From an uncultured Dehalococcoidia bacterium (GTDB lineage Bacteria > Chloroflexota > Dehalococcoidia > Tepidiformales > Tepidiformaceae), in NCBI GenBank assembly GCA_937954195.1, contig CALFYR010000627.1, forward strand, positions 1 to 6,139: a DNA stretch of 6,139 nucleotides, written 5' to 3'. The position numbers were made by a program, and so were the translations under genes. This document shows, piece by piece, positions 1 to 5,981 of this stretch; the first letter of the stretch is position 1; each line of letters begins with the position of its first letter. Below the pieces are notes generated by a model. It had not been told where the DNA came from. It did not search any database and was given only the letters and a program-made list of their open reading frames with translations.

Positions 1-494
1 AGCGCGGGCGGCACCGAGCGAACTTCCGTTGGCAGGTACCCCGAACCGTCTCGCGCCCGGCCGAGAATCGGCATATCGACATCGGTGGCCAGGATCGTGT
101 GCGTCCCCTTCGGATCGACTTCATTCAGGATCATCGCCAGCGAGTACGGCTCACAACCGACGCTGCATCCCGCGCTCCAGATTTTCAGCGTTCGCTTCTC
201 CTTCAGCAGCTGCGGAAACCACTTGGTCTGAAGTTCCAGGAAGCGATCGGCCTGGCGGAAGAACTCGCTGACGTTGATGGTGAGCGTGTCACGGACGTCG
301 CTCAGCAGCTGTGCGTCCGCCGCGATCGCCTTTTCGAACTGCGGCCAGCCGGAGATGCCGCGCCGCGTCATCACGCTCGCCAGGCGGCGCTTCATCTGGG
401 GTTCTTTGTACTGTCCGAGCGGCACGCCGATGGCCCGTTCCAACGCCTTCCGGAACGACAGCCATTGCGCGTCTTCACCCAGAATGCTGCTCAT
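1..494 (-). CDS. cheR: CheR chemotaxis receptor methyltransferase, N-terminal part (cut by window edge)
   Basis: CheR transfers methyl groups from S-adenosylmethionine to glutamates on chemoreceptors (family knowledge). About 165 codons are visible from the ATG at 494-492; the C-terminal part lies beyond base 1 of the window. Residues 1-70 form the helical N-terminal domain. TINVSEFFR (72-80) matches the conserved TxNxTxFFR block. WSAGCSVGCEPYSLAM (106-121) is the SAM-binding glycine-rich motif, and ATDVD (136-140) is the acidic loop that usually contacts the cofactor. The first Glu of the common GEEPYS motif is Cys114 here, while Glu115 is kept. The start overlaps the cheB stop as ATGA, with a modest GAGGG site (502-506) inside cheB, so translation is probably coupled to cheB. 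The identification is secure. The frame is open to the window edge. Confidence 0.96.
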   Translation of the reverse strand, partial: MSSILGEDAQWLSFRKALERAIGVPLGQYKEPQMKRRLASVMTRRGISGWPQFEKAIAADAQLLSDVRDTLTINVSEFFRQADRFLELQTKWFPQLLKEKRTLKIWSAGCSVGCEPYSLAMILNEVDPKGTHTILATDVDMPILGRARDGSGYLPTEVRSVPPA

Positions 495-1582
495 CGAGTG
501 ACCCTCACCGTCGGAAGTGTTGCGACCAGCGCCCGTGCGACATGTTCGAGCGGAACCTGTGTGGCGGCTTTCGTCTTCTCCATCGTTACCCGCGGCATGC
601 CATAAACGACGCAGGTGGCTTCGTCCTGCGCGATGACCTTGCCGCCGGCCGCTTCGAGCCGCGCCGCGCCGTCTGCACCGTCCCGGCCCATCCCGGTAAG
701 GATCGCGACGTTCGCCGCCCGCCCGTACACCTCGGCCACCGAGAACAGGGTGATGTCGACGCTGGGCCGGACTCCATGCACCGCCGGGTCCTGGTTCAGA
801 TGAATTCGCTTATCCCGGCCAACCACCAGGTGGAAGTCCCCCGGCGCCACGTAGACACGGCCATTCAGGATGGGTTCACCCTCAACCGCCTCAGCCACGC
901 TCAACGGCGAAAGCGCATCGAGCCGCCGCGCGAGTGCTCCGGTGAATCCCGCCGGCATGTGCTGCACGACGATCACCGCGGCCGCCAGGTCGCCCGGGAG
1001 GTGCGGGACGACTTCAGTGAGCGCGGGCGGGCCACCGGTGGATGAGCCGATGACCAGCAGGTTGTGCGCCGGGAGGCGCCCGCCGGTCGCGAGTGGCGTA
1101 CGGATGGGCGGCGCCGGCGTATGCCGTACGGCGGTAAGCGACGGCCGGCGCCGTTGAACCCGCGCGATGCTCGCGCGCGTCACTGCGTGCACGAGGTTTT
1201 CGCCAACGTTCACCAGGTCGGCGCTCAGGCCGCTCGGCTTGCCGATGCACTCCACCGCTCCGGCTTCCATCGCCCGGATGGCGGTCTCTGTGCCAGCCGC
1301 GGTGAGGGTCGAAACCATGACGATCGGCGTCGGCACGGCCTGCATGATCTCGCCAACGGCCGAGACGCCATCCATGCGCGGCATCTCGACATCCATCGTG
1401 ATCACATCGGGGCGCAGCGCGAGTGCCTGCTTTACGGCCTCGACACCGTCAGGCGCCTGGCCCACCACGGTCACGCCGGGATGTTCGGTGAGCAGCCGCT
1501 CAATCGCGCGCCGCATGAAGGCAGAGTCATCTACGACGAGAACCCTGATGGGCCTCGCTGGAGAAGCAGCCGGGTAAGCCAC
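491..1582 (-). CDS. cheB: CheB receptor methylesterase/glutamine deamidase response regulator
   Basis: CheB removes receptor methyl groups, opposing CheR, and is activated by phosphotransfer from CheA. With the chosen start it has 363 residues, a normal family length. The receiver domain spans about 11-130, with acidic Asp18/Asp19, phosphoacceptor Asp64 (ITMDVEMP), Ser91/Thr92 and Lys115 (GKPSG). A basic, proline-containing linker (about 136-172) leads to the esterase domain. Its catalytic triad is visible as Ser181 (IGSSTGGP), His208 (VVQHMP) and Asp301 (TGMGRDGADG). The frame stays open upstream to an ATG at 1627, but that start would overlap the end of cheY and add 15 residues unlike any receiver domain. 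The GTG at 1582-1580 has a perfect AGGAGG six bases upstream and is preferred. The 3' end overlaps cheR by ATGA. Confidence 0.96.
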   Translation of the reverse strand: MAYPAASPARPIRVLVVDDSAFMRRAIERLLTEHPGVTVVGQAPDGVEAVKQALALRPDVITMDVEMPRMDGVSAVGEIMQAVPTPIVMVSTLTAAGTETAIRAMEAGAVECIGKPSGLSADLVNVGENLVHAVTRASIARVQRRRPSLTAVRHTPAPPIRTPLATGGRLPAHNLLVIGSSTGGPPALTEVVPHLPGDLAAAVIVVQHMPAGFTGALARRLDALSPLSVAEAVEGEPILNGRVYVAPGDFHLVVGRDKRIHLNQDPAVHGVRPSVDITLFSVAEVYGRAANVAILTGMGRDGADGAARLEAAGGKVIAQDEATCVVYGMPRVTMEKTKAATQVPLEHVARALVATLPTVRVTR

Positions 1583-1588
1583 GGCGGT

Positions 1589-1594
1589 CCTCCT
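1589..1594 (-). promoter_or_regulatory. Shine-Dalgarno site deciding the GTG start of cheB
   Basis: AGGAGG on the minus strand lies six bases before the GTG at 1582. Its first two bases are also the last two of the cheY TAG stop codon (1595-1593). It supports GTG over the upstream in-frame ATG at 1627, and suggests that ribosomes ending cheY can restart on cheB. Confidence 0.85.
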
Positions 1595-1949
1595 ATGCGC
1601 AGAGCTTGCTGACGGCGGCGAGGACACGGTCGCCTTCGCACGGCTTCACCAGGAAGTCCTTTGCGCCGCTCTTCACGGCCTCCAGGACAATCTGCTGCTG
1701 GCCGAGCGCGGTGACCATGGCGACGCGAGCGTTCGCATCGTGCGCCTTAATCTCCTTGAGCGCGGTGAGCCCATCCATTTCGGGCATGGTGATGTCCATC
1801 AGCACCGCATCGGGCTTGTGCGCCTTGTACTTCTCAACGGCCTCCAGGCCGTTCTCAGCCTGCACCACTTCGTACCCCGCTTCGGAAAGGATCTTCGACA
1901 TGCGCATCCGCATGAACGCAGCGTCATCGACCACAAGAATTGTTGCCAT
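1593..1949 (-). CDS. cheY: CheY chemotaxis response regulator
   Basis: This is a single-domain receiver that carries the signal from CheA to the flagellar switch, where CheY-P binds FliM. Its 118 residues are just a receiver domain with no output domain. Key residues are Asp8/Asp9 (metal binding), Asp52 (phosphoacceptor, LMDITMPEMDG), Thr80 (VTALG) and Lys102 (VKPC). The opening ILVVDDAAFMRM resembles Thermotoga and Bacillus CheY more than the enteric protein. The ATG at 1949 is preceded by AGGAG with seven bases of spacing. The gene lies ten bases after cheD and one base before the cheB SD core is complete, so it is inside the operon. The FliM N-terminus carrying the CheY-binding motif begins about 4 kb away on the other strand, which supports a role as motor regulator. 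Confidence 0.96.
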   Translation of the reverse strand: MATILVVDDAAFMRMRMSKILSEAGYEVVQAENGLEAVEKYKAHKPDAVLMDITMPEMDGLTALKEIKAHDANARVAMVTALGQQQIVLEAVKSGAKDFLVKPCEGDRVLAAVSKLCA

Positions 1950-1956
1950 GATTGGA

Positions 1957-1961
1957 CTCCT
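1957..1961 (-). promoter_or_regulatory. Shine-Dalgarno site of cheY, overlapping the cheD stop codon
   Basis: AGGAG on the minus strand lies seven bases before the cheY ATG at 1949. The TAG stop of cheD (1962-1960) runs into it as TAGGAG, the same arrangement seen at the cheY/cheB junction. Confidence 0.8.
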
Positions 1962-2463
1962 ACAGTTCGCTGGCCGGTGAAGCCGCGGTTCTCACGAAGG
2001 TCTTGCCGGTGTTGATGTGGACTTCGAGGGTTCGCCCCTTGGTACCACCGAGGTCCACGGCAGCCGGCGCGATCCCGTGGTGCTTCAACCGTTCCTTAAT
2101 GGCTTCGGCATTCCGCTCGCCGATCTTGAACTTTTCCGCGTTGGCCGGGCCCAGGACGGCGGCCCCGCCCGCCACTTTCACCACCATCCGCCGCGGCGAT
2201 GCACCGAGGGCGGCGAGTTGCTTCAGCAGCGTATCGATGCCGGTATCGGCGAACCGTGCCGGCTCTCCCTCTCCGGGGCGTTTGCCTTCGGAGTTCGGGA
2301 GCAACACATGCGCCAGGCCACCGACTTTCGTCTGCGGGTCGTAGCAGCTGATTCCAATGCAGGAACCGAGGCCATACGCGACAAGGACATCCGTCGGGTC
2401 CTTGCTGATAGCGAGTTGCCCGATTCCCACCGAGATTCGGCGGGCTTCGGCTGGGGCTGTCAT
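1960..2463 (-). CDS. cheD: CheD chemoreceptor glutamine deamidase
   Basis: CheD deamidates specific receptor glutamines to glutamates and binds CheC, which modulates it (family knowledge from Bacillus and Thermotoga). The 167 residues cover the full usual domain. GLGSCIG holds the nucleophile Cys35 and GGLAHVLLP holds the general base His52. Also present are FADTG near 71-75, KVAGGAAVLG, IGERNAEAIKERL (about 117-129) and the DLGGTKGRT block, all typical. The residue aligned to the third active-site residue, Thr21 of Thermotoga CheD (as I recall it), is Ala29 here (VAYGLGSC), with codon GCG. The ATG at 2463 overlaps the cheC stop by ATGA, with GAGGG (2471-2475) seven bases upstream, so it is likely translationally coupled to its partner cheC. 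The product call is firm; full deamidase activity is not certain. Confidence 0.95.
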   Translation of the reverse strand: MTAPAEARRISVGIGQLAISKDPTDVLVAYGLGSCIGISCYDPQTKVGGLAHVLLPNSEGKRPGEGEPARFADTGIDTLLKQLAALGASPRRMVVKVAGGAAVLGPANAEKFKIGERNAEAIKERLKHHGIAPAAVDLGGTKGRTLEVHINTGKTFVRTAASPASEL

Positions 2464-3053
2464 GCGGCAACCCTCAGGAGAGGTTCGATCGAAGCCGGGT
2501 CCGGCGCGACGAGCAGCAGGCCGGCGGTCCGGCCCTTCTGGTCCTCGAACACCGCGTCCATCATCACCACATCGCCGCCCTGGGAGAGGACTTCGGCGTA
2601 CACGGATTGGACAAGCGCAATAGCCATGTCGTGCAGGATGGTCGGCGGACTGGGATGCAGGATCAGGTTCAGGTCATCGGCAAGGGCGTTCACAAACGCC
2701 GAACCCACGATGTTCCCGAGTTCTCCGATGGCTGACTGGGCCAGCTCGTCCGCCTCGGTCGTAGAACCGGGTTTCTGGCCGCACATCAGGTCCACACACT
2801 CAAGCGCGCGTAATTCCGGGAAGAGCAGCATCACGTGTCCCGTGATGTCTCCGCTAATGGAAAGGTAGGCGCCGAGCACCAGGCTCTCCTCGCCACCGAC
2901 CGCATCGCAGGCGTCGGCCTTCGTCCCGACGCGCACGTTCGGAACGTGGATGGCGATTTCCTGGCCCATCAGCCCGCTGAGCCCGCGGCCGGCGCGGGTC
3001 GCTCCGTCCTTGGCGACAGCAGTCAGGGTTTCGATCAGCTTCTCGTCCGTCAT
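2460..3053 (-). CDS. cheC: CheC-type CheY-P phosphatase
   Basis: CheC dephosphorylates CheY-P and binds CheD, linking signal termination to receptor adaptation (family knowledge). The 197 residues fit the usual two-fold pseudosymmetric CheC fold. The second active site is intact: Ser107-x3-Glu111-x2-Asn114-x22-Pro137 (SAIGELGN, then PSPP), which fits the CheC/CheX/FliY phosphatase motif exactly. The first half, residues 9-26, occupies the place of the usual E-x2-N helix but reads TLTAVAKDGATRAGRGLS. It has Ala12 and Lys15 where Glu and Asn are expected, so site one looks dead. The length and the adjacent cheD argue against CheX, and there is no FliN-like tail to make it FliY. The ATG at 3053 follows a GGAGAG element (3061-3066). 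The 29-base gap after cheA and ATGA overlap with cheD place it in the operon. Confidence 0.93.
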   Translation of the reverse strand: MTDEKLIETLTAVAKDGATRAGRGLSGLMGQEIAIHVPNVRVGTKADACDAVGGEESLVLGAYLSISGDITGHVMLLFPELRALECVDLMCGQKPGSTTEADELAQSAIGELGNIVGSAFVNALADDLNLILHPSPPTILHDMAIALVQSVYAEVLSQGGDVVMMDAVFEDQKGRTAGLLLVAPDPASIEPLLRVAA

Positions 3054-3082
3054 AGTGGTTCTCTCCGTTGGCCGCGGGCGTA

Positions 3083-5200
3083 TCAGGCCGGCGTAGCGAG
3101 GGCAGCCTGTTCCGTCACGAGGCTGGCCGTATCAACAATCAACCCGAGCGTCCCATCTCCGAGGATGGTGGCTCCGGTGAGCCCCTTGCGGTTGCCCACA
3201 AGGTCGCCCAGCGATTTCACGACGATGTCCTGTTCGCCCAGCAAACGGTCGACGATGAATGCCGCCTGGCGGTCGCCATGCTTGGCGGCGACCACGAAGT
3301 TGCCATCCACCAGCCGCCGCGGCCGGCTGTCGCCGAGGGCGTTCGCCAGGTCGATCATCGGCAGCAGGCGCTGTCGCAAGCGGAGCGTCTTCCGTCCGTT
3401 CACGCTGTGGATGTCCGCTTCGTGATCGGCGAGCGCTTCCGTCACCGAAACCAGCGGTATCGCGTAGACCGTGCCATTCGCCATCACCATCAGTGCCTTC
3501 GTGGTGGCCAGCGTCAGCGGGAGTTGGATGATGACCTCGGAACCCTGCCCGAACGTGCTGCGGAGGGTGATCTGGCCATTCAGGCGCTCGATGTTCGTTC
3601 GGACAATGTCCATGCCCACGCCGCGGCCGGAGACGTCGGTAATGCTCTTCGCCGTCGAAAGGCCCGGCATGAAGATCCACTGGATAACCTGGTCATCGGT
3701 GGCGCTTTCAGCGGCCTCGCGGGACATAAGTCCCTTCTCCACGACCTTCTTGCGAAGCGCCGCGGTATCGATGCCCTTCCCGTCGTCCTTCACCGAAATG
3801 TAGATGTACGTTTCCTGGTTCCAGGCGGTGACCGTCACCACGCCCGTCTCGGGCTTGCCTGCCGCCTTCCGCTCCTCCGGCGTCTCGATGCCATGGTCCA
3901 CGGCATTTCGCAGGATGTGGACCAGCGGGTCCGAGATCTCCTCGATGACGGACCGGTCGAGTTCGGTCTCTTCGCCAGCGGTGTAGAGCTCGACCTTCTT
4001 GCCGCACTTCACGGCCACGTCGCGGACGAGACGCGGCAGACGCGTGAGCACGGAGCGCACCGGGAGCATCCGGCTCCGCATGATCTGTTCCTGGAGTTCG
4101 TCTGTTACGCGCGCCAGGTGCGACGTGGTCTCCTCGAAGTTGTCCATCAACTCGGAGAGGTTCGCGTCCTTCAGAATCGCGGCAAGCTGCTCGCGAACCT
4201 GTTGGAGCCGGGTCCGGTCGATAACCAGTTCGCCGACCAGGTTCATCAGGCCGTCGAGGCGCTCAACGTCGATCCGGACGGATTGGGCTGTCTTGTTCTT
4301 GGCGGCCGCGCTCGCCTTGGGGCCAGTGTCGGCCGGGCCGTGGTCATCCACGACGGAAAGCTGGGGCCGTCCCGCGGTAGCAGCGGCCGGGGCAGCTTTC
4401 GCCGTGGCCGCAATCTCCGCTCCGAGTTCGTCGGCAGGGATTGCGCGGGCGCCAACCGATTCGATGTCGGTGACTGCCTGCAGGGCCGCCGTGATCTGCT
4501 CCTCGGACTGCATCGTGGTCAGCAACCCGGCAAGTTCGAACTCCCCTGAGCCCGCTTCGATCAGGTCGCGCGCCGGCCACGTGAGGTGCAGCTTGCCAAG
4601 CGCGTCCAGCTCCTGGAGGGACTGAAAGCAGCGGATAGACGGGAGCTGGCATTCCCGCGCGATCGTCAGTTCGACCACGTAGGCGGCGGCGCCATTGTCG
4701 AGTTCCGTCCTTACCGCGGCCAGCGCATCCGGTGGGACCGGGTAGGTCGCCGCGTTCGAAGGGGCGACGCTCAGGGAGTTCAGCTGCTCGGGCTCTTCGA
4801 GTACAGCGTTGAGGTCCGCTTCGAGCCGTCCGGTTTCGATGCCCGAGTCCACCCGGGTAACCACTTCCTCCGTGAGGACGCGCAGGGCATCGAGGCCGGC
4901 CAGGAGCGCGTCCACCACTTCGGAGGTGGGTGTACGCCGCCCCTGCCGCACGGCATCGAGGACCGTCTCCATTGCGTGCGTGAGCGAGGCCATCTTCTTG
5001 TGGCCGATGGTCGCGCTCGAACCCTTCAACGTGTGGGCAGCCCGGAAGATCTGCTGGACGAGTTCGGGATCGGGTTCCCCCTCGAGTTGCACAAGGCTGG
5101 TATCGAGGAGCTCGATCTGCTCGTCTGCTTCTTCGCAAAAGAGCTTCAGATCGTCATCGTCGAGTTCGAACTGGAGCGGCTGTCCTTTGGTGCTGGCCAT
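3083..5200 (-). CDS. cheA: CheA chemotaxis histidine kinase
   Basis: CheA autophosphorylates under receptor control and passes phosphate to CheY and CheB. At 705 residues it is slightly longer than the Thermotoga, Bacillus and E. coli proteins. The P1 Hpt domain (about 12-120) has phosphoacceptor His56 in AAHTLKGSSATIG. Residues about 157-255 look like a P2 CheY/CheB-docking domain ending QAVTDIESVG. An Ala-rich linker (about 258-305) follows. P3 dimerisation spans about 306-385 (DGLMNLVGELV). The P4 ATPase domain has the N box HILRNAVDHGIE (428-439), G1 DDGKGID (472-478), F box IFMPGLSTA (509-517) and G2 GRGVGMDIV (525-533). The P5 CheW-like domain runs from about 565 to the end. There is no C-terminal receiver. 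The ATG at 5200 has GAGGAG nine bases upstream (5210-5215). No domain or motif is missing. Confidence 0.97.
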   Translation of the reverse strand: MASTKGQPLQFELDDDDLKLFCEEADEQIELLDTSLVQLEGEPDPELVQQIFRAAHTLKGSSATIGHKKMASLTHAMETVLDAVRQGRRTPTSEVVDALLAGLDALRVLTEEVVTRVDSGIETGRLEADLNAVLEEPEQLNSLSVAPSNAATYPVPPDALAAVRTELDNGAAAYVVELTIARECQLPSIRCFQSLQELDALGKLHLTWPARDLIEAGSGEFELAGLLTTMQSEEQITAALQAVTDIESVGARAIPADELGAEIAATAKAAPAAATAGRPQLSVVDDHGPADTGPKASAAAKNKTAQSVRIDVERLDGLMNLVGELVIDRTRLQQVREQLAAILKDANLSELMDNFEETTSHLARVTDELQEQIMRSRMLPVRSVLTRLPRLVRDVAVKCGKKVELYTAGEETELDRSVIEEISDPLVHILRNAVDHGIETPEERKAAGKPETGVVTVTAWNQETYIYISVKDDGKGIDTAALRKKVVEKGLMSREAAESATDDQVIQWIFMPGLSTAKSITDVSGRGVGMDIVRTNIERLNGQITLRSTFGQGSEVIIQLPLTLATTKALMVMANGTVYAIPLVSVTEALADHEADIHSVNGRKTLRLRQRLLPMIDLANALGDSRPRRLVDGNFVVAAKHGDRQAAFIVDRLLGEQDIVVKSLGDLVGNRKGLTGATILGDGTLGLIVDTASLVTEQAALATPA

Positions 5201-5262
5201 GCGGCGGCACTCCTCACGCTTGAGAGGTTCGTATCAGTGGGGACGGGTGCGGCGGGAGCTGC

Positions 5263-5757
5263 TTACGCAGCCTGGGCCGCGTACTGGAACTCGTCGCCGG
5301 CCGGCAGCACGCCTTCGAGATCGACGAGCGAAACCAGGCGCTCATCGAGCTTGGCCACGCCGCGCAGGTACGTGTTTTCCGGCACCGAAACGATCGCGCT
5401 CGGGGGCTCGACCTGCTCGCCAGGAATTCGCATGACTTCGGAAACCGCGTCCACGATCAGGCCAACCATGCCGTTGGCGCTGCTGACCACCACGATGCGG
5501 GTCTCCGCCGTGTAGTCGCGCGCATCGACGCCGCAGCGCTTGCGCAGGTCGATGACCGGCACAACGCGGCCGCGCAGGTTGGTGATTCCCTCTACCCAGA
5601 AGTCCGATCCGGGGATCGAGGTGATCGCCTGCATGCGGACGATTTCCTGGACGGTTTGAATATCGAGTGCGTAGAACTCATCTGCCAGCCGGAAGATGAC
5701 GACATGCTCTTCGGTCTGAGTCTGTCCGGCGAGTTCGGGGGTTTCGGTCTTTGCCAC
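5263..5757 (-). CDS. cheW: CheW receptor-kinase coupling protein
   Basis: CheW is the cytoplasmic scaffold that joins chemoreceptors to the P5 domain of CheA. With the chosen start it has 164 residues, one CheW domain with a short acidic N-terminal tail. The domain opens at about residue 18 (HVVIFRLADEFYALDI). The hallmark NLRGRVVPVIDLR (60-72) contains the conserved Arg62, and GLIVDAVSEV (99-108) and the final VSLVDLEGVL complete the fold. The frame stays open upstream to an ATG at 5865, with another ATG at 5793, but the extra residues are non-domain sequence. The GTG at 5757-5755 is preceded by a perfect AGGAGG at nine bases; a CTG at 5760 would sit at six. The ATG at 5793 has TAGGAG about ten bases upstream and is the main alternative. 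This is the first gene of the operon, 62 bases ahead of cheA. Confidence 0.94.
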   Translation of the reverse strand: MAKTETPELAGQTQTEEHVVIFRLADEFYALDIQTVQEIVRMQAITSIPGSDFWVEGITNLRGRVVPVIDLRKRCGVDARDYTAETRIVVVSSANGMVGLIVDAVSEVMRIPGEQVEPPSAIVSVPENTYLRGVAKLDERLVSLVDLEGVLPAGDEFQYAAQAA

Positions 5758-5766
5758 CAGTGTGGT

Positions 5767-5772
5767 CCTCCT
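5767..5772 (-). promoter_or_regulatory. Shine-Dalgarno site deciding the cheW start
   Basis: AGGAGG on the minus strand lies nine bases before the GTG at 5757. If translation began at the upstream ATG (5793), this hexamer would instead encode two consecutive AGG arginine codons in a non-conserved tail. That makes the GTG the more likely start. Confidence 0.7.
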
Positions 5773-5902
5773 GGAAGTTCCCGGCACAGTCATCTCCGGG
5801 GCGCTCCTAAAAGCTACGTGTGTTTCGTCCCGGCGCGGCATCGGGCGTGGCCCCCAAATACCCATGGGGACTTCCCTTATGCCTTGGTCACCGTTCTGGG
5901 GA

Positions 5903-5928
5903 GGTTTTCCGCCCTACCTAGGGAAACC
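5903..5928. repeat. Imperfect inverted repeat upstream of fliM
   Basis: The arms GGTTTTCC (5903-5910) and GGGAAACC (5921-5928) pair over eight positions with one G-T wobble around a ten-base loop. A second palindrome, CCCTA-CC-TAGGG, is nested at 5912-5923. It lies about 12 bases upstream of the sigma-28-like -10. That position suits an operator for a DNA-binding protein better than a terminator, since no T-run follows. The protein, if any, is unknown. Confidence 0.45.
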
Positions 5929-5947
5929 GCGTATATCGTGCCGATAG
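5923..5947 (+). promoter_or_regulatory. Possible sigma-28 (flagellar) promoter for fliM
   Basis: GCCGATAG at 5940-5947 matches seven of eight bases of the sigma-28 -10 consensus GCCGATAA. The upstream GAAA (5923-5926) resembles the -35 TAAA but is 13 rather than about 15 bases away. Transcription would start near 5953 and give a leader of about 30 bases before fliM, with room for the SD. The -10 match is good but the -35 is weak, so this is tentative. Confidence 0.33.
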
Positions 5948-5981
5948 TCATCAAAGGGACACTGTCGCCAGGAGAACGCTC

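Larger units (their letters stand above)
5758..5981. promoter_or_regulatory. Divergent intergenic control region between cheW and fliM
   Basis: These 224 bases separate two divergent transcription units and must contain their promoters if both start here. No convincing coding frame fills it. It is locally richer in A/T pockets than the genes (around 5855-5860 and 5931-5937). It holds a 26-base imperfect dyad (5903-5928), a shorter CCCTA-CC-TAGGG palindrome nested in it (5912-5923), a sigma-28-like -10 (5940-5947) and the SD sites of both genes. I found no good sigma-70 pair (TTGACA/TATAAT at 16-18 bases) on either strand and no sigma-54 site. I therefore cannot place the cheW promoter. Confidence 0.6.

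Noticed and set aside
311..1045. Plus-strand open frame of 244 codons opposite cheB and cheR
   Set aside because: It is an antisense shadow of the CheB esterase domain and the CheR N-terminus, with no motif of its own.
2017..2868. Plus-strand open frame of 283 codons opposite cheD and cheC
   Set aside because: It is antisense to two genes with active-site motifs, and its translation shows no family features.
3068..4549. Plus-strand open frame of 493 codons opposite cheA
   Set aside because: It lies inside the antisense of an intact, motif-complete CheA. The translation is Arg/His/Gly/Asp-rich with no recognisable domain, as expected from GC-rich third positions.
5210..5227. Small hairpin over the cheA Shine-Dalgarno (CTCA-AGCG-TGAG on the minus strand)
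   Set aside because: The stem has only four perfect pairs plus one wobble and then a mismatch. That is too weak to claim translational control without conservation data.
4586..5515. Plus-strand open frame of 309 codons opposite cheA and cheW
   Set aside because: It spans the junction of two secure minus-strand genes and has low-complexity composition and no motif.
5866..5876. GGGGACTTCCC inverted repeat and the adjacent CCCATGGG palindrome
   Set aside because: These are short G/C-rich palindromes expected by chance in such DNA, with no second copy in the window.
5881..5937. Possible sigma-70 promoter using TTGGTC and GTATAT
   Set aside because: The spacing between the two elements is far outside 16-18 bases, and no other hexamer pair fits on either strand.
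5958..5966. GACACTGTC palindrome just before the fliM SD
   Set aside because: It is nine bases with no extension of the arms and no partner site, so chance is the simplest explanation.
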